Part shown: one piece after another, positions 21,627 to 32,638 of the stretch
How the letters are laid out: each line of letters begins with the position of its first letter
Position numbering within the stretch: the stretch's first letter is position 1
NCBI GenBank assembly: GCA_020736575.1
Contig: JAGPYM010000012.1
Location: 992,001 to 1,056,000 of the forward strand
Direction: 5' to 3'
Source: Thelonectria olida
Taxonomy: Eukaryota > Ascomycota > Sordariomycetes > Hypocreales > Nectriaceae
Length of the DNA: 64,000 nt
The notes under the pieces: generated by a model
Seen by the model: the letters and a program-made list of their open reading frames with translations, nothing else
Told to the model about the DNA's origin: nothing
The model's database searches: none
Made by a program: the position numbers and the translations under genes

Positions 21627-24600
21627 TGTGGGCTTGTATTCGGCAAGTGTTCTTGTTGACTCGGTCGATGTGGGAGGAGAAGTGGGTGGAGTATTAAACG
21701 AGGCTATGGAGGGGAGCGAGGTATGAAGTAAGGAAAGACACTCTAGGTCGAGTGACCTTGGAAGAGAAAAGGATAGACGAGAAGAAGGGGGTGAAGAGGC
21801 GATGGAGAGGAGAGAAACAGGAGGGGGGAGAAGGCCTTCTTAAAGACAATGGTGAAGCAGAGATGAGGAAGAGGAGGAGAGGTTATGGGATCATCGCAAT
21901 CGATGGGCCGAGCGCAGGGCAAGGTCTAGGAGGAGGGGAGGGAGGGAGGGGAAGAAGATTGAGTGACGCCGAGGCCAAGCAAGACGGTACCTCTTCGTAC
22001 GGGTATGCATGGAAGCTTGAGATGCTGCAACGGGTCCGTTGACTCGAGCTTCTAGCGTTGCCTAGGGCCGGGCTGGTCTGGAACGAGGAGGGTTGGTGGG
22101 GGCCGGGATGAGCGAGGATTCGAGGAAGAAGCTGAGAGGAGTTTGATGGAGGAGAGGGGGAGGGGGAGGGCCAGCAACGAGAAACGACGAAGGCGACGAC
22201 GACGGCGAATTGCAACGCGGCCGCAGATGAGGAGCATCACATCTTTCCAGCCCACACGCCTCTCTCCATTGGAACAGACACCCATTCTCCCATCCCTCAT
22301 GCCCTCGCAAATCTTACAAAGACAGAGTGAGAGAGTCACCGGGTGAGACACGTCAAAGGCCAATAGAGAGAGGTGTGTTTGCACATCACCGAATGTGGGA
22401 GAAAATGTGAGATTGCGAGCGTCACCCAGATACTTCACCCCGGGGGTGTACCAGGAGGTAAATACACGGTGCGCGTCAGATGTACTTTGCACAGTACGGT
22501 GAACCATCTCCATCGCGTTGCGAGAGTGTCCCGCAGCAGTCGGACAAGGGGCCACCTCCCGAGCCCAGGGTGGATGCAGGCAGGGGACAGGGGACAGGGA
22601 ACAGGGAACAGGGGAGAGCGACAGCGACAAGGCGACAAAGACCTGAGCCACAGGCAGAGGCCATCCATCTCAACGATCTCCCAGACCGTCTTGTTGGTGC
22701 CTTCCATCACTGCAGTCGACTCGGTCGATGAGTGAGGGGTGTTACCTTCAACGGGCAACAAGATGAAAGGTGCTCCTGCCTCATGCAAGGGATAATGTCC
22801 AACTGGGATGTTCGGGCTTTCAACACGTCCATACCCACAGCCATCACTCTCCCTTGGAGCCCTCTTCTCTCTCCTCGTCTCGAGCTCTCATCTCTCATCT
22901 TTGTTTTGCTCCCCAGCAAGCGAAACGTGGGAAGCAAGGGCACCAACTCCAACAAGGGGAGGAAACACGTCGGCTTCCGAGTGGAGAAAAGACAGGACCT
23001 CATGCAACATCACCTCCAGACTCAAAGCTCTTAGACGAATGTGGCATCTCCCATCCCAAACCAACAACACCATGCACCTCTACAGTCCACATCTCACCCG
23101 CTATCGCTTCCGCTTCCGCGCCGTCCGCGTCGTCAATTGTTGCGGCGCTTCCCTCCCTTAGACTCTCACCCGCTGTAGCCGGGGTGCCTGACACAAGGTC
23201 GAGTTGAACCAGCTGTTTGACTCAGTCAACCCAATCACGGCAGAAACAATTGGCCCAACACACAATGACCGTTCTTGGCTCACCTCGTCTACCGAGACAT
23301 GGACGGATACCTTGAGCGCAACAAGCAGCAGGCAAAGCCAACATATCAAACTGCATGGTGACTATGCACTGATTGTCTCTGTTGGTCAAGATGAGGTTGC
23401 CGTAGAGGTTACAGTGCCGCAACGACCCAAGCAACCGGAATATAGAAACCAATACCATGCAGCATATCGGCGACAAGGGGGGGGAAGACAAGTCGCCCTT
23501 GGCCTCAATGATCAGCTTCTTCCTCCAAGCCAAGTCTCTTGGCTTTGAGCCTTGCCCGCGGTTCTCCAACAGCCAGTCGCAAAAGCTACCCCGAATTCTT
23601 GTACATACTCAGCTCCTTGCTTTGCTCAACCTCACAACAAGGCATCATGATGACCACCGCACCACAAATTCGCATGCCATCATGTTACATACGCCTCGTT
23701 TGCCACAACTCCATCTTGGCCTCTGGATGTCCCGCACCCCCACTACCTTCTTTGCGTGCCCCATTGCTGCCTTTCCCTCAAATGGCAGCTCCATCCCTAT
23801 CGCCGTCTTGATAACACAGACTCTTGCATCATCATTAAAGTCACAGTTAACGTTGGAGATTGGCTTCTCAAAGTCCCCGCGACCCTCCGACCCTTCAAAC
23901 ACGGCTGCACCCCCTCGGCCCAGATCTCCACCTCGCAAAGTGCGGGCCCTGCCAAGATCCCAAGGATGCTTGCAAGTTGCTCGATCCCGGTTGGGTTGTT
24001 CTCCTCCCCGTTTCTCTCCCCTAAACCCCCGGCCTTTTTCATCCTTCTTGGCGTTTCTCATTGTGCCAATTAGACCTCGTCTCAACCCATTGACTCAATA
24101 ATAATAACTTCAAACTGGGCTTTCTCTCTCACATGCCGTCCATTTCCCTTCTCCTCACCTTCCAATTCGGGCATCCCAGCGACTGTACTATTCATGGTCC
24201 CTCACGGAGCGCGCTTCCGCCAACCGCCATTCTCTCCACATTGGCAATGCTTAGGACATTGTCTCTCGGCTGCGTGACGAAGCGAAGAAATGGGATTGTA
24301 TCCGGGTCAGCGACGGTAATGCCAGACGACAAACTTCTGGTACGATTCGATGCCGGATGATGGCTGTTCGCTCAAGCCCAGTGCCGCACATGGCAGTAGG
24401 CTACCACCCCGATCATCCTCCCCTTTGCAGTTGTAAGCCCTTGCCAGGTCGCCCGACATGTATCGACGACGGGGCGAATAGACTAAGCAGCGTGCGCAAA
24501 AACTGCTTTGGGTTGTCTGATGCCTGCTTCCTGTCTGTCGCGCGCCACCATCTGGTGCGTACCGCAGGTCGATCCATTGTTCGGCTTACGACTCTCTCAT

Positions 24601-27600
24601 CGTTGAAACTGGGCTGGTCGGGTGACGACGACACACTCAGCACTGTCATGACACCTCACACACAGAACACATTCGTCGGTTACTTGCGTTGTCAAAAATA
24701 GTCTCCCACTGCTATTGCAATTGTATGAGGCTCGATATCATAGCATGAAAGGTCCAAGCATTGCCATTCCTCGAGAGGAATTACTAGCGTTTGAGATGAC
24801 GGGGCAAATGCGCGCTAGAATGCGATATTTTCTTCTGGAAGCTGAGCTCTGGTGCCCGAATGCTGGGCACTTGGCGCTTGGCGCATCCATCAACCCACGC
24901 CAACCGAAGGAAGGTCTCGCGACTCTCTCTTGCTCCGGTCGATTGGACGAGTCAGCAAGCCAAGGACGAGCGCCGCATCAGATCTCTCGAAAGGGGGGCC
25001 ACCCTCCAGCTCACTTCAGCTGGCAAGACCAACTAACCTCCGGTGTGGTGCGACGGCAACGCAGCCACACACTCACACACTTGGTCTCGCAGTCGACAAG
25101 AGCGTCTGTTCCCTGCAGTTTCTGCTAGGGGTAGCACATTTCTTTGCCTTGGCACGCTACCGACGTACGAAGCACATGGACAATTCCACCACCCTCGTTC
25201 AAGAAGACGCACCAAGACAGGGCTTGACCCCGGACAGCCCGGCTGTGGCAAGCCACGGGACGGCAATCACTCTGCCGAGCTCGATGAGGTTGAAGTTGAT
25301 GAGGCTCACGCTTTTTATATTCGACGTACATCAACTCCACGATTTTGAGATCTGGCGAACGGGGCTCAATACGTAACAGTTTCCTCTGTTTCCCCGTGGG
25401 CAAGATGTGTCAATCTGGGGAAACAACTCCATTACTCATAGCTCGTGCCATGCCTTGGAAATGTTGAAGCTGAATGCTCTCGTTTCCCCAGGCATTTGTA
25501 CGTAATGTAATTCTTGTGAGCCAGCAGAAGAGTGGTCCCCTCGTTGGAGAATTGTCATCATCACACCTTTCGGTGCCGCACGGTTTGGCCGGTTTGGCCG
25601 GTTGGCCAGGGTCAAGGTCAACCGACGGTGAGCTCGGACATGGCCGGGGCCTCTCGCTCCCTGGCAAATGGTAGGCTCCGCAGCAATATCTCGCCCGCAA
25701 AACCTTGACCTTGCATCTGCCTCTACAGATCTTCTGGCGATGAGTAACGGAATACTGTCTGGTTACTACGGACGGGCGTCCTGGACTGTTTCTTGGTAAC
25801 ACAGAGTAACGAGTGCTACATGCTTTTTCTCTGCTGTGCCAAACCCCGGCATCTTCTTGGGCAGGACCGGCATCTCTGAACAGCAGCATGTCTCATCACC
25901 GACAACAGAGACCTCGCAGCATGGAGACTTGGAAATGACTTGCCGCGTTTACCTGAAGGTTGTGCAACGGCTTACCCATAAAACAGTAAATGTGCCCCGA
26001 GCGACCTGTCGACGCCCCGCGAATGGCGACGATTCAGTTGACGAACAGTTCGGGGCTTTAACAGACCAGGGATCCAACAGGGCAGTTCGGAGGATCAAGC
26101 TCGGAATGGCTTCAACTCTATGGGACAAGGGTTGGGCAAACCACGCCCAACGCGACATTCCCGTTTCAGAACTCTCGAGCCAACGCGTGTTATGCATACA
26201 GAGGAGCAAGGGCTCTGGGGGCTGGTTAATGGGCGAGTTACACACACGGACCAAACAAGCCGATATCAAAGGTCTCAGTCAAGGAGTGTCCAACGTCTTG
26301 GTTCATCGTGATCTGTGAATACGAGCATCCAAGCAAACGTATGATGGCAGCAATGCCCCAAATAAGAACTCTAACAAGCCGGAAGACAATTACGACGGCG
26401 GCCTGGGTGCTTCAACTCCGGTTCTTGGCTTGGCAGTCCAAGACCCGTGGCACCCGAGTGGGAGGCAGTCCCCAAGCATCATGACCGCTCCATGTTGAGT
26501 TTTCCCTTGTTAGGAAGGCCAAGTGCTGGAGTTGCTGACGAGAAATGCAAGTGCAACGACCACAGTGGTTTTACTAGGCACACGAGTCCTGTGCGTGGTC
26601 GTCTGACGATATCCCGGTTGGGGCGCTTTGGCCTGTAATTGTGGTTCAGCGATGTCAGAACTCTCAGTCATAATTCTATCTACTCTCCACGAACCACTCT
26701 ATGAAGGGACCCAGTCAAGAACACCCCATCTCGGTGGAAAATTGGATCCCAAGATAAAGTCTTCACATGCTGCTGGCTCCCGCAACGGGGTGAGAGGATG
26801 CCGTCTCCGCTCGGTCGGGTCACTAGGGTTTCATGATAGTATGTGGGAGCGGATTCCTGACTTTGATCTTCACGTCAGCGCTCGGGCGAGTGGTCCTTGC
26901 GATGGTTTACGGGCGCAATTGTGTAGTGACATGGTATCTAATGGTGTGTAGTTGTTACCGGTTGCATCGGACTCGCCGCGATGCCGTTGTGCCCGTTGGG
27001 TATGTATGTGAAATGCTAACTGTGGGCTGAATCGAGAGGCGGGACGTGAAAGAAGTGGACGAGGCGAGGAAGCCTATAGGTTACTCAAGGTTACTGCATG
27101 CAAGCTCACAGATAACCAGGGCACGAGAATGCCATTTTCCGAGTATCAATGTGCAGCAACGGATCTAATAACCACGAATATCCCCTTATTTCCGACATGT
27201 CCAACTGGCGCATTGTCTTGCATTCATTCTAGTTGCCACCTACAGCGAGCAGATGTATGCGCAGATGGTTGACAATAGATGTAGGGTAGGCAGGCCTCCA
27301 ACGGCCAAAGCTCGATTTTCGCATTCGTCGCATTCGTCTTCTCTCGAGTGGTAAGGCTGAATCGACCTAGACCACACAGTTAAGCCATTTTCTGTCTAGT
27401 TGGTCGCTTTCGTTATTCGGCTGCCTTGAATCTGGCCACACTCGACGCTGCTCGGGGGCACGTTGGTCCGGATCTTAACGTGGTGCAGCCAATCATGACA
27501 GCGTATTTTGCGGCTGAAGAGACTCATACGACGTTGCTGACGACGACTTGGAGACGGTCTGCTGCTTCTGCAACTACATCTTTGACGCTGGATCATCGAG

Positions 27601-27784
27601 GTTTGAAGTCTCTTCTCTTCTCTGTTCCTATCAACACTGCCAAGTACCACTTTGTACATCCATCTTCCCCATCTCGGCTTGATCCATCCAGTCAAACTTG
27701 GGACAACTCATCCTCATCTTGCGCGCGCAACCAAAAGCAAAAACCTACCCACCTACGAGAGAAAGGATAGGATAGACAATTAAA
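21627..27784. other. 6.2-kb stretch without a supportable gene
   Basis: The first few hundred bases are the promoter of the minus-strand permease and are rich in purine runs (GAGGAGG-type, 21780-21960). A 7-bp minisatellite lies at 22581-22615. Many frames of 60-210 codons exist on both strands, but none has a recognisable domain, intron pattern or codon bias. Stops are frequent from 24.7 to 27.4 kb. A non-coding transcript or an ORFan gene cannot be excluded. Confidence 0.5.
22581..22615 (+). repeat. 7-bp minisatellite, five units
   Basis: Five consecutive units of CAGGGRA (two CAGGGGA, two CAGGGAA, one CAGGGGA) lie in the 5' flank of the amino-acid permease. Confidence 0.9.
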
Positions 27785-28333
27785 ATGGACCATCAATATC
27801 CCCCTCAGGACTCCAAGAAACAGGCGACGCTCCACGCCATCAACGGGGACAACACACAGCAGCACCACGCCCTGGTCTCAAACGGCTTCCAAGACGCGCC
27901 CCCTTCCTACGAGGCGTCCACCGGCGCCGGCTCCACATCCCCGGCCCCCCCTCCGTCCCGTCGCCGGAGCTTCCGGAGCCCGCGGAGCAGCACGTCCAGC
28001 GTCCGCTCGCACCACGGCCTGCTCCCCGAAACCGCCGCTCCCGGCCCGGAGCCGCAACCGTCCGCGTCCGCGTCCGCGCCCGCGCCGCCGGCAGAGGGCT
28101 ACAAGAAGAACGACCCCATGTACTGGAGCGGGCGCACGTGGGACGAGCTCCGCGGAAAGCCGGGCTGTTGTGGATCGTCGAGCGGCGGGTGCTGCTTCTC
28201 GAGCCGTGGGGGGTGCTGTTTCTCGGACCGCGCGGGGTGTTGCTTTTCGGATCGTGAGGGGTGCTGCTTTTCGGATCGGGGTGGGTGTTGTTGCGGCGAT
28301 TTGGGCGGTGCGTGCTGTTCTGGAGCGGACTGA
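27785..28333 (+). CDS. PPxY protein with cysteine-pair tail repeats
   Basis: Single exon, 182 residues, ATG at 27785 after AAA. I do not recognise a named family. Three parts are visible. Residues 1-50 are polar and contain DAPPSYEAS (PPSY at 39-42), a PPxY motif of the type bound by WW domains such as those of Rsp5/NEDD4 ubiquitin ligases. Residues about 50-105 are Pro/Ser/Ala/Arg-rich and disordered. After YWSGRTWDELRGKPG comes a 58-residue tail with 15 cysteines in pairs: four units of GCCFS(S/D)Rx, one GCCCGDLG and a terminal GACCSGAD. There is no signal peptide or hydrophobic helix, so the protein is probably cytosolic. The Cys pairs could be S-acylated for membrane attachment or bind metal; both are inference. 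Codon use is GC-rich like neighbouring genes, and the tail repeats are near-identical in DNA. Confidence 0.72.
   Translation: MDHQYPPQDSKKQATLHAINGDNTQQHHALVSNGFQDAPPSYEASTGAGSTSPAPPPSRRRSFRSPRSSTSSVRSHHGLLPETAAPGPEPQPSASASAPAPPAEGYKKNDPMYWSGRTWDELRGKPGCCGSSSGGCCFSSRGGCCFSDRAGCCFSDREGCCFSDRGGCCCGDLGGACCSGAD
28187..28306 (+). repeat. 24-nt in-frame tandem repeat (GCCFSDRx units)
   Basis: Five 24-nt units start at 28187, 28211, 28235, 28259 and 28283, all in the coding frame. The first four encode GCCFS(S/D)Rx and the fifth has drifted to GCCCGDLG. Differences are mostly third-position, which points to selection on the repeated peptide. Confidence 0.9.
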
Positions 28334-31300
28334 GAAGGTACTTAGATATCTGTTAGTTTCGGCTTGAGGGGAGGATGTCTTGAAGTTGATGTAAGGAGTT
28401 CGCGGTGGATGTGATCCGATATCAGTGACATTGTTACGAGGTTTTTTTTTTTGCTTTTCTTTTTCGTTTGGACTCGCTCTTTGTGTTTATTTTATATACC
28501 CTCCTATCTACGTTCTTGTTAAGACTTTGTCAATGCTACAGGTCCTGCCAGTTGTCTCGTTCTGACTATCGTATTCTGCCTACCTGGGTAGGTACTTTGC
28601 TTTGCTCTTCAAGCCCTTTCAATCCGCCTCCTTGTGGCACAGTCCACCGCATCACTATGTCTTCGTTTTGACTCACTTCTAGTTTTACAAGCTCGCGTGT
28701 GGGTACGACGACAGGAGGTTGTACTTGCCCGTGCTGATCGAGAGTTGCGGTACCGAAACGACATGTTCCCATATGAACGGTATGTGCCGAGTGAATCGTC
28801 GCACAACGGCACTTGGGACGGGCAAGAGGTTGGAAAGGGAAGTCTGCACGCGATAGATAAAAATAGCCCCGGAAATGATTGTTTGAAGAAAAAGAGCTAC
28901 TGGTTCTTCCGGGAGTTTTGCTTGATAGTCACATTTGACATGAGGGGTTGACAACACTACGTCCCTGTCCGTTATTAGTGGACAGTATCCTTCTCCATGA
29001 GAGAGGAATAAACCCCAAAAGACAACTATAAGATGATACGATTAGGCTTTTACACTGATATTCAACTAAAACTACTGACGGTTGAGTTGTTGTGTCCTCA
29101 TATCCTCAGCAATACACTTATATGTGGTTCTCGAAGTCGGGGTTACCATTCTTCTGACTTGAATATAGAGAAGATGTGAGCTATATAGCGTTGAAAAGAG
29201 CCTACCACGTAGTAGAATCTAGTCAAATGACCAAATAATTTGATTGTATCTAGCATTTTATTTACGAAGAACGAAACTGCTTTTGATATGCATGAATCTA
29301 CCACGTCTTGAGTAAATTGATTACCACCCTACCCTACATTTCCCGTGCCTCCTACAATCGAACAGGTTTCGATGCTGAGTGATGGCGGCATATTCGGATG
29401 GATAAACCATAATCGAACAAATTGAGAGGGCCTGGATATTGGGGGCATCGTCCTTCGGCGAGCAGTTGACCGGGTCTTCGAGAACGCGAACATACCGGGG
29501 AGGGTGCGTCAAGTGGCCAATACGAAAGAGACCTCGATGCAGTTTGCCTGGTTTATCACATCCATCCTTGAGATTTTGGGCTCGTTGAAGAGTATAATCT
29601 TGACTTGAGTTTAGCTGATGATGGTGATGACAGCGATGAGTGTGAGAGAGACTCAAGCTATTGATCATAAGAAAGGACGGCTTCACGAATTGATATGAAA
29701 GAAACCCCCTCAAGAACTGCGACCTCGACGAGTGGCAGAGTAGCAGGTAAACCTGAGATTGGTGAAACGGATTGGACGTCGAGTAAGCATAAACGTTGTA
29801 TCCATTGATAGAGGGAACTGGAACCTGGCACTGCAACGGGGTGGCATCTCTTCTTAATGCCGTTGGGAGTCTTGGTGTCGACTCTAGAGCACACAGTCCC
29901 ATTTCTTCTTGCAGTGGTAGCCAAGCTGGTTAGCTGGTTACCTAGGCATAGTTGTCGGCCGGGTTCATCGTGAGCTGTGTCAAACTGCCAGATACCATTC
30001 GAGTCTTTTACCAGCGAGCTGCCAATGGTAACAGGTATTCACTTACTGATTGGAAAGAGACAACTGCGCCTCGTAGACCTCGGCACATGTGAACTGAGCC
30101 TGTCACTATGCAGAACGACGTATGTGTGTTGTGAGATGGATGTTCGGACAGATGGCAACTCACCTAGGCCATGGCTCGGCTACTTTCCGACGAGCTTTGG
30201 ACCAACAACTCGTATCATGTAGGTCGAATCTCTCCATGTATTCAATCCTTCCCTCAAGAACGGTGAAGAAACCAAGTCGGTCTGAAGGACAACTCACCTT
30301 GCCGCAGCCCGCAGCGTAACCACACACACAGATACACACCTTATGCATAGGCACCTCCCTCCCTCTGACCATCCCACGCAGTGTGGTTTGGGTATCATTG
30401 ACAATTCTCCTTAATACCACCCACCATCGCATCCCATTCACATGAACCGCTCACTCTCGCTCGGCACTTGACGCATTTCACCTTCTGCACACCTCATCCG
30501 ACGCCCCCATCATCATACGACGTCGTCGGTCTTGAGGAGCCCTTCACCTTTTCCCACGGCACAGACACCGACACAAGCACGGTCTCACCCCCGGTCAAAC
30601 GGCCTGAAATGGTCCGAGACACACCGAGAAGTCCATTCGCATCTTCCTGGCATTGAGGATCCGCTCCTATGTCGCTCGGTCCCTCAGCTCAGCCTGGCCC
30701 CCGGGAATTTTCGGGCGCAACAAGGCCTGCCGAACCACGGACCTGTCGGAAAAGCCCGGAGTCGAAAACTGGCCCGGGCTATTCCTCCCACGTAGGCCAT
30801 GGCACCAGAAACCGCCGTTCGAACAAGGCATGAGAAAGGAGACGAGTTCCCACCAGTTTGGTTTTACGTACATGGTCTTACGCCGACGACGGCCCAATCA
30901 TTCCATTGGGTCCTGATGCCATCTCGATTTCTCCATGTTTCTTATTTTATTCGTAAGTCGCCTCGCCCAAGTCTGAGAATTCCGGTCCCGGCGCCGGGCC
31001 GGTTGATGCTTCGCAATTGAGCAATTACGACATGGCCTCCTCCGTTTTGCCTCTTTACAGTCAATTGGAGTAAGGACTTACACGAAATCGAACTGGTCCC
31101 CGGTGAGGAGCACAGGTCTCCTCCTCTTCCGTTGACGGCCCCACGCCGGCCTCCGGAGAGAAGTGAAATATGTGTGTGTGTGACTGACTGTGTTGGTGTC
31201 CGGGTTCTTGGTGGGAAGTCGAATGACTGCCGGGGCCGGCAAGAAGCCGACTGGGCAGGAAGCCGACTGGGCAGGAACCCGATCCAAGGAGCTCTTCCAG

Positions 31301-32099
31301 AATGTCAGGAATGCCTGGGGGGTGGGAGTTAATATGCATGTGTGCTTCATGGGTGGTGCTAGTTGCTGGGTGCGTCCGGTTCGTGGGAGTGACGACACGA
31401 GCAATTGAAGTGTGTGGTCGAGGGACATGACGAGTTTGCCAACCTATTCTTGATATTGGCTAGAGTCTTGAGTAAGTCACAGGGCAACAGAAATGATTGA
31501 GCAGAGTTTAAAACTTTTTTTCTCTCTATTGAATAATATTTGACCAAAAATCTCCATAGAGTAACGCCGTGGTGCTCCTTGCGTGCTGTTAAAGCTCCGA
31601 AGGTGCGTGTAAGTACATAGAATACCGGTATATGTAGAGAAAGGCTTGATGCCTATAAACTCAACCGAATGAGAACAAGGTCCAGTCCTTTTTCTTCTCC
31701 CAAGGCTCATCGCCTTTGTTGGCCCTGGGCATGTGCTTCCCAGCACTGTCATTTTTAGTATCTGGTAACTTGTCCGTATAATGCCTCTGATGTGCAACCT
31801 TGGGATGGGGCCGTGGCCAACCCCCGCACGGCAATGAAGAAAGAACAGCCAGCTATGGTGCAGAGAACAACTCTTGCTCAGTAGCTGGCCAATGGGAGTC
31901 TTGTCCCGAATAATACAGTCTTCAATACATGAGCGCCATCCCGTCGTTCGCGTGGGTATCTTCATACTCGTCGCTTCTTGGGGGTTCTGCTCCAGGCATT
32001 ATGTGTCCCCCGCCGCATTCGCTCTAGAGTGTCGTAGTATAGTGTCGATCGTCGTTTCCCCTCCCGTCGTCATCTCCTCACCAATTCAAGGTGGGAGAT
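28334..32099. other. 3.8-kb stretch without a supportable gene
   Basis: It holds the 3' side of the PPxY gene, with a T run at 28442-28452, and the 3' side of the minus-strand KGD4. The two flanking genes converge on it. The 28.9-29.3 kb part is AT-rich. A 16-bp direct duplication (GAAGCCGACTGGGCAG) occupies 31243-31274. No open frame resembles a known family. Confidence 0.5.
31243..31274 (+). repeat. 16-bp tandem duplication
   Basis: GAAGCCGACTGGGCAG occurs twice in direct succession, followed by a partial third start. Confidence 0.85.
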
Positions 32100-32638
32100 T
32101 TATACGAGGGCGGCGCCACCGGACTCAATGGCCTCGATCTCGGCAGCACTGAGAGTGGCACGGCGGAAGCGCGCAGGGAGCTCAGACACGTCGAAAGCAA
32201 TGCCGTCGGGGGCATGGACAGAGCCGAGGCTGGAGCCCGAGGCACCGCCAATGCCACCTTCAGCACGAATGGTCTTCTGCAGGGGACCGTGCTGCTGGGC
32301 GTGGTCGCGGTAGGAGCTGAAGGAGGAGTGTGTGGAATTGGTCGAACCATTGCCGTAGTGGGTGAAACCCTCGGGGAGAGATCCGGTAGGAGAGGCAGGG
32401 TGAGCCTTGGGGGAGTGATCGATGTTGGCTAGAAAGAATGGCGTGTTAGCAAGACATGCGTTTCTGCAGGAAAGATCATGATTTTGTCGGGTGCTCGGTT
32501 GTTGGCTGGAACAAGGTGATAGCCGGGGAAGTGGCTCGTGAGCTTACCAGGGATGGTGCGAGGACCAAGGAACTTGATGAGAGGGACGCGCTCGGCGTGG
32601 ACAGCGGCCTGTCGAAGAGTTCGAGTAGCGGAGAACAT
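32100..32638 (-). CDS. KGD4: Kgd4/Ymr31 (MRPS36 family), 2-oxoglutarate dehydrogenase E3-anchoring subunit
   Basis: Two exons on the minus strand (32638-32548, 32428-32100) encode 139 residues. The donor is GTAAGC, the acceptor TTCTAG, and the phase fits (Ala codon split). The start is the ATG of MFSATRTLRQAAVHAER, a positively charged, Ser/Ala-rich mitochondrial presequence, followed by PLIKFLGPRTIP, the conserved IKFxGxR block. The middle SPTGSLPEG is characteristic of the fungal proteins. The C-terminus contains ELPARFRRATLSAAEIEAIE and ends SGGAALV, closely matching the ELPARFR...E-SGG end of yeast Ymr31. Kgd4 was first listed as a small ribosomal subunit protein but recruits dihydrolipoamide dehydrogenase (E3) to the 2-oxoglutarate dehydrogenase complex in the mitochondrial matrix. 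The family match is clear at both ends and the length is normal. Confidence 0.9.
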
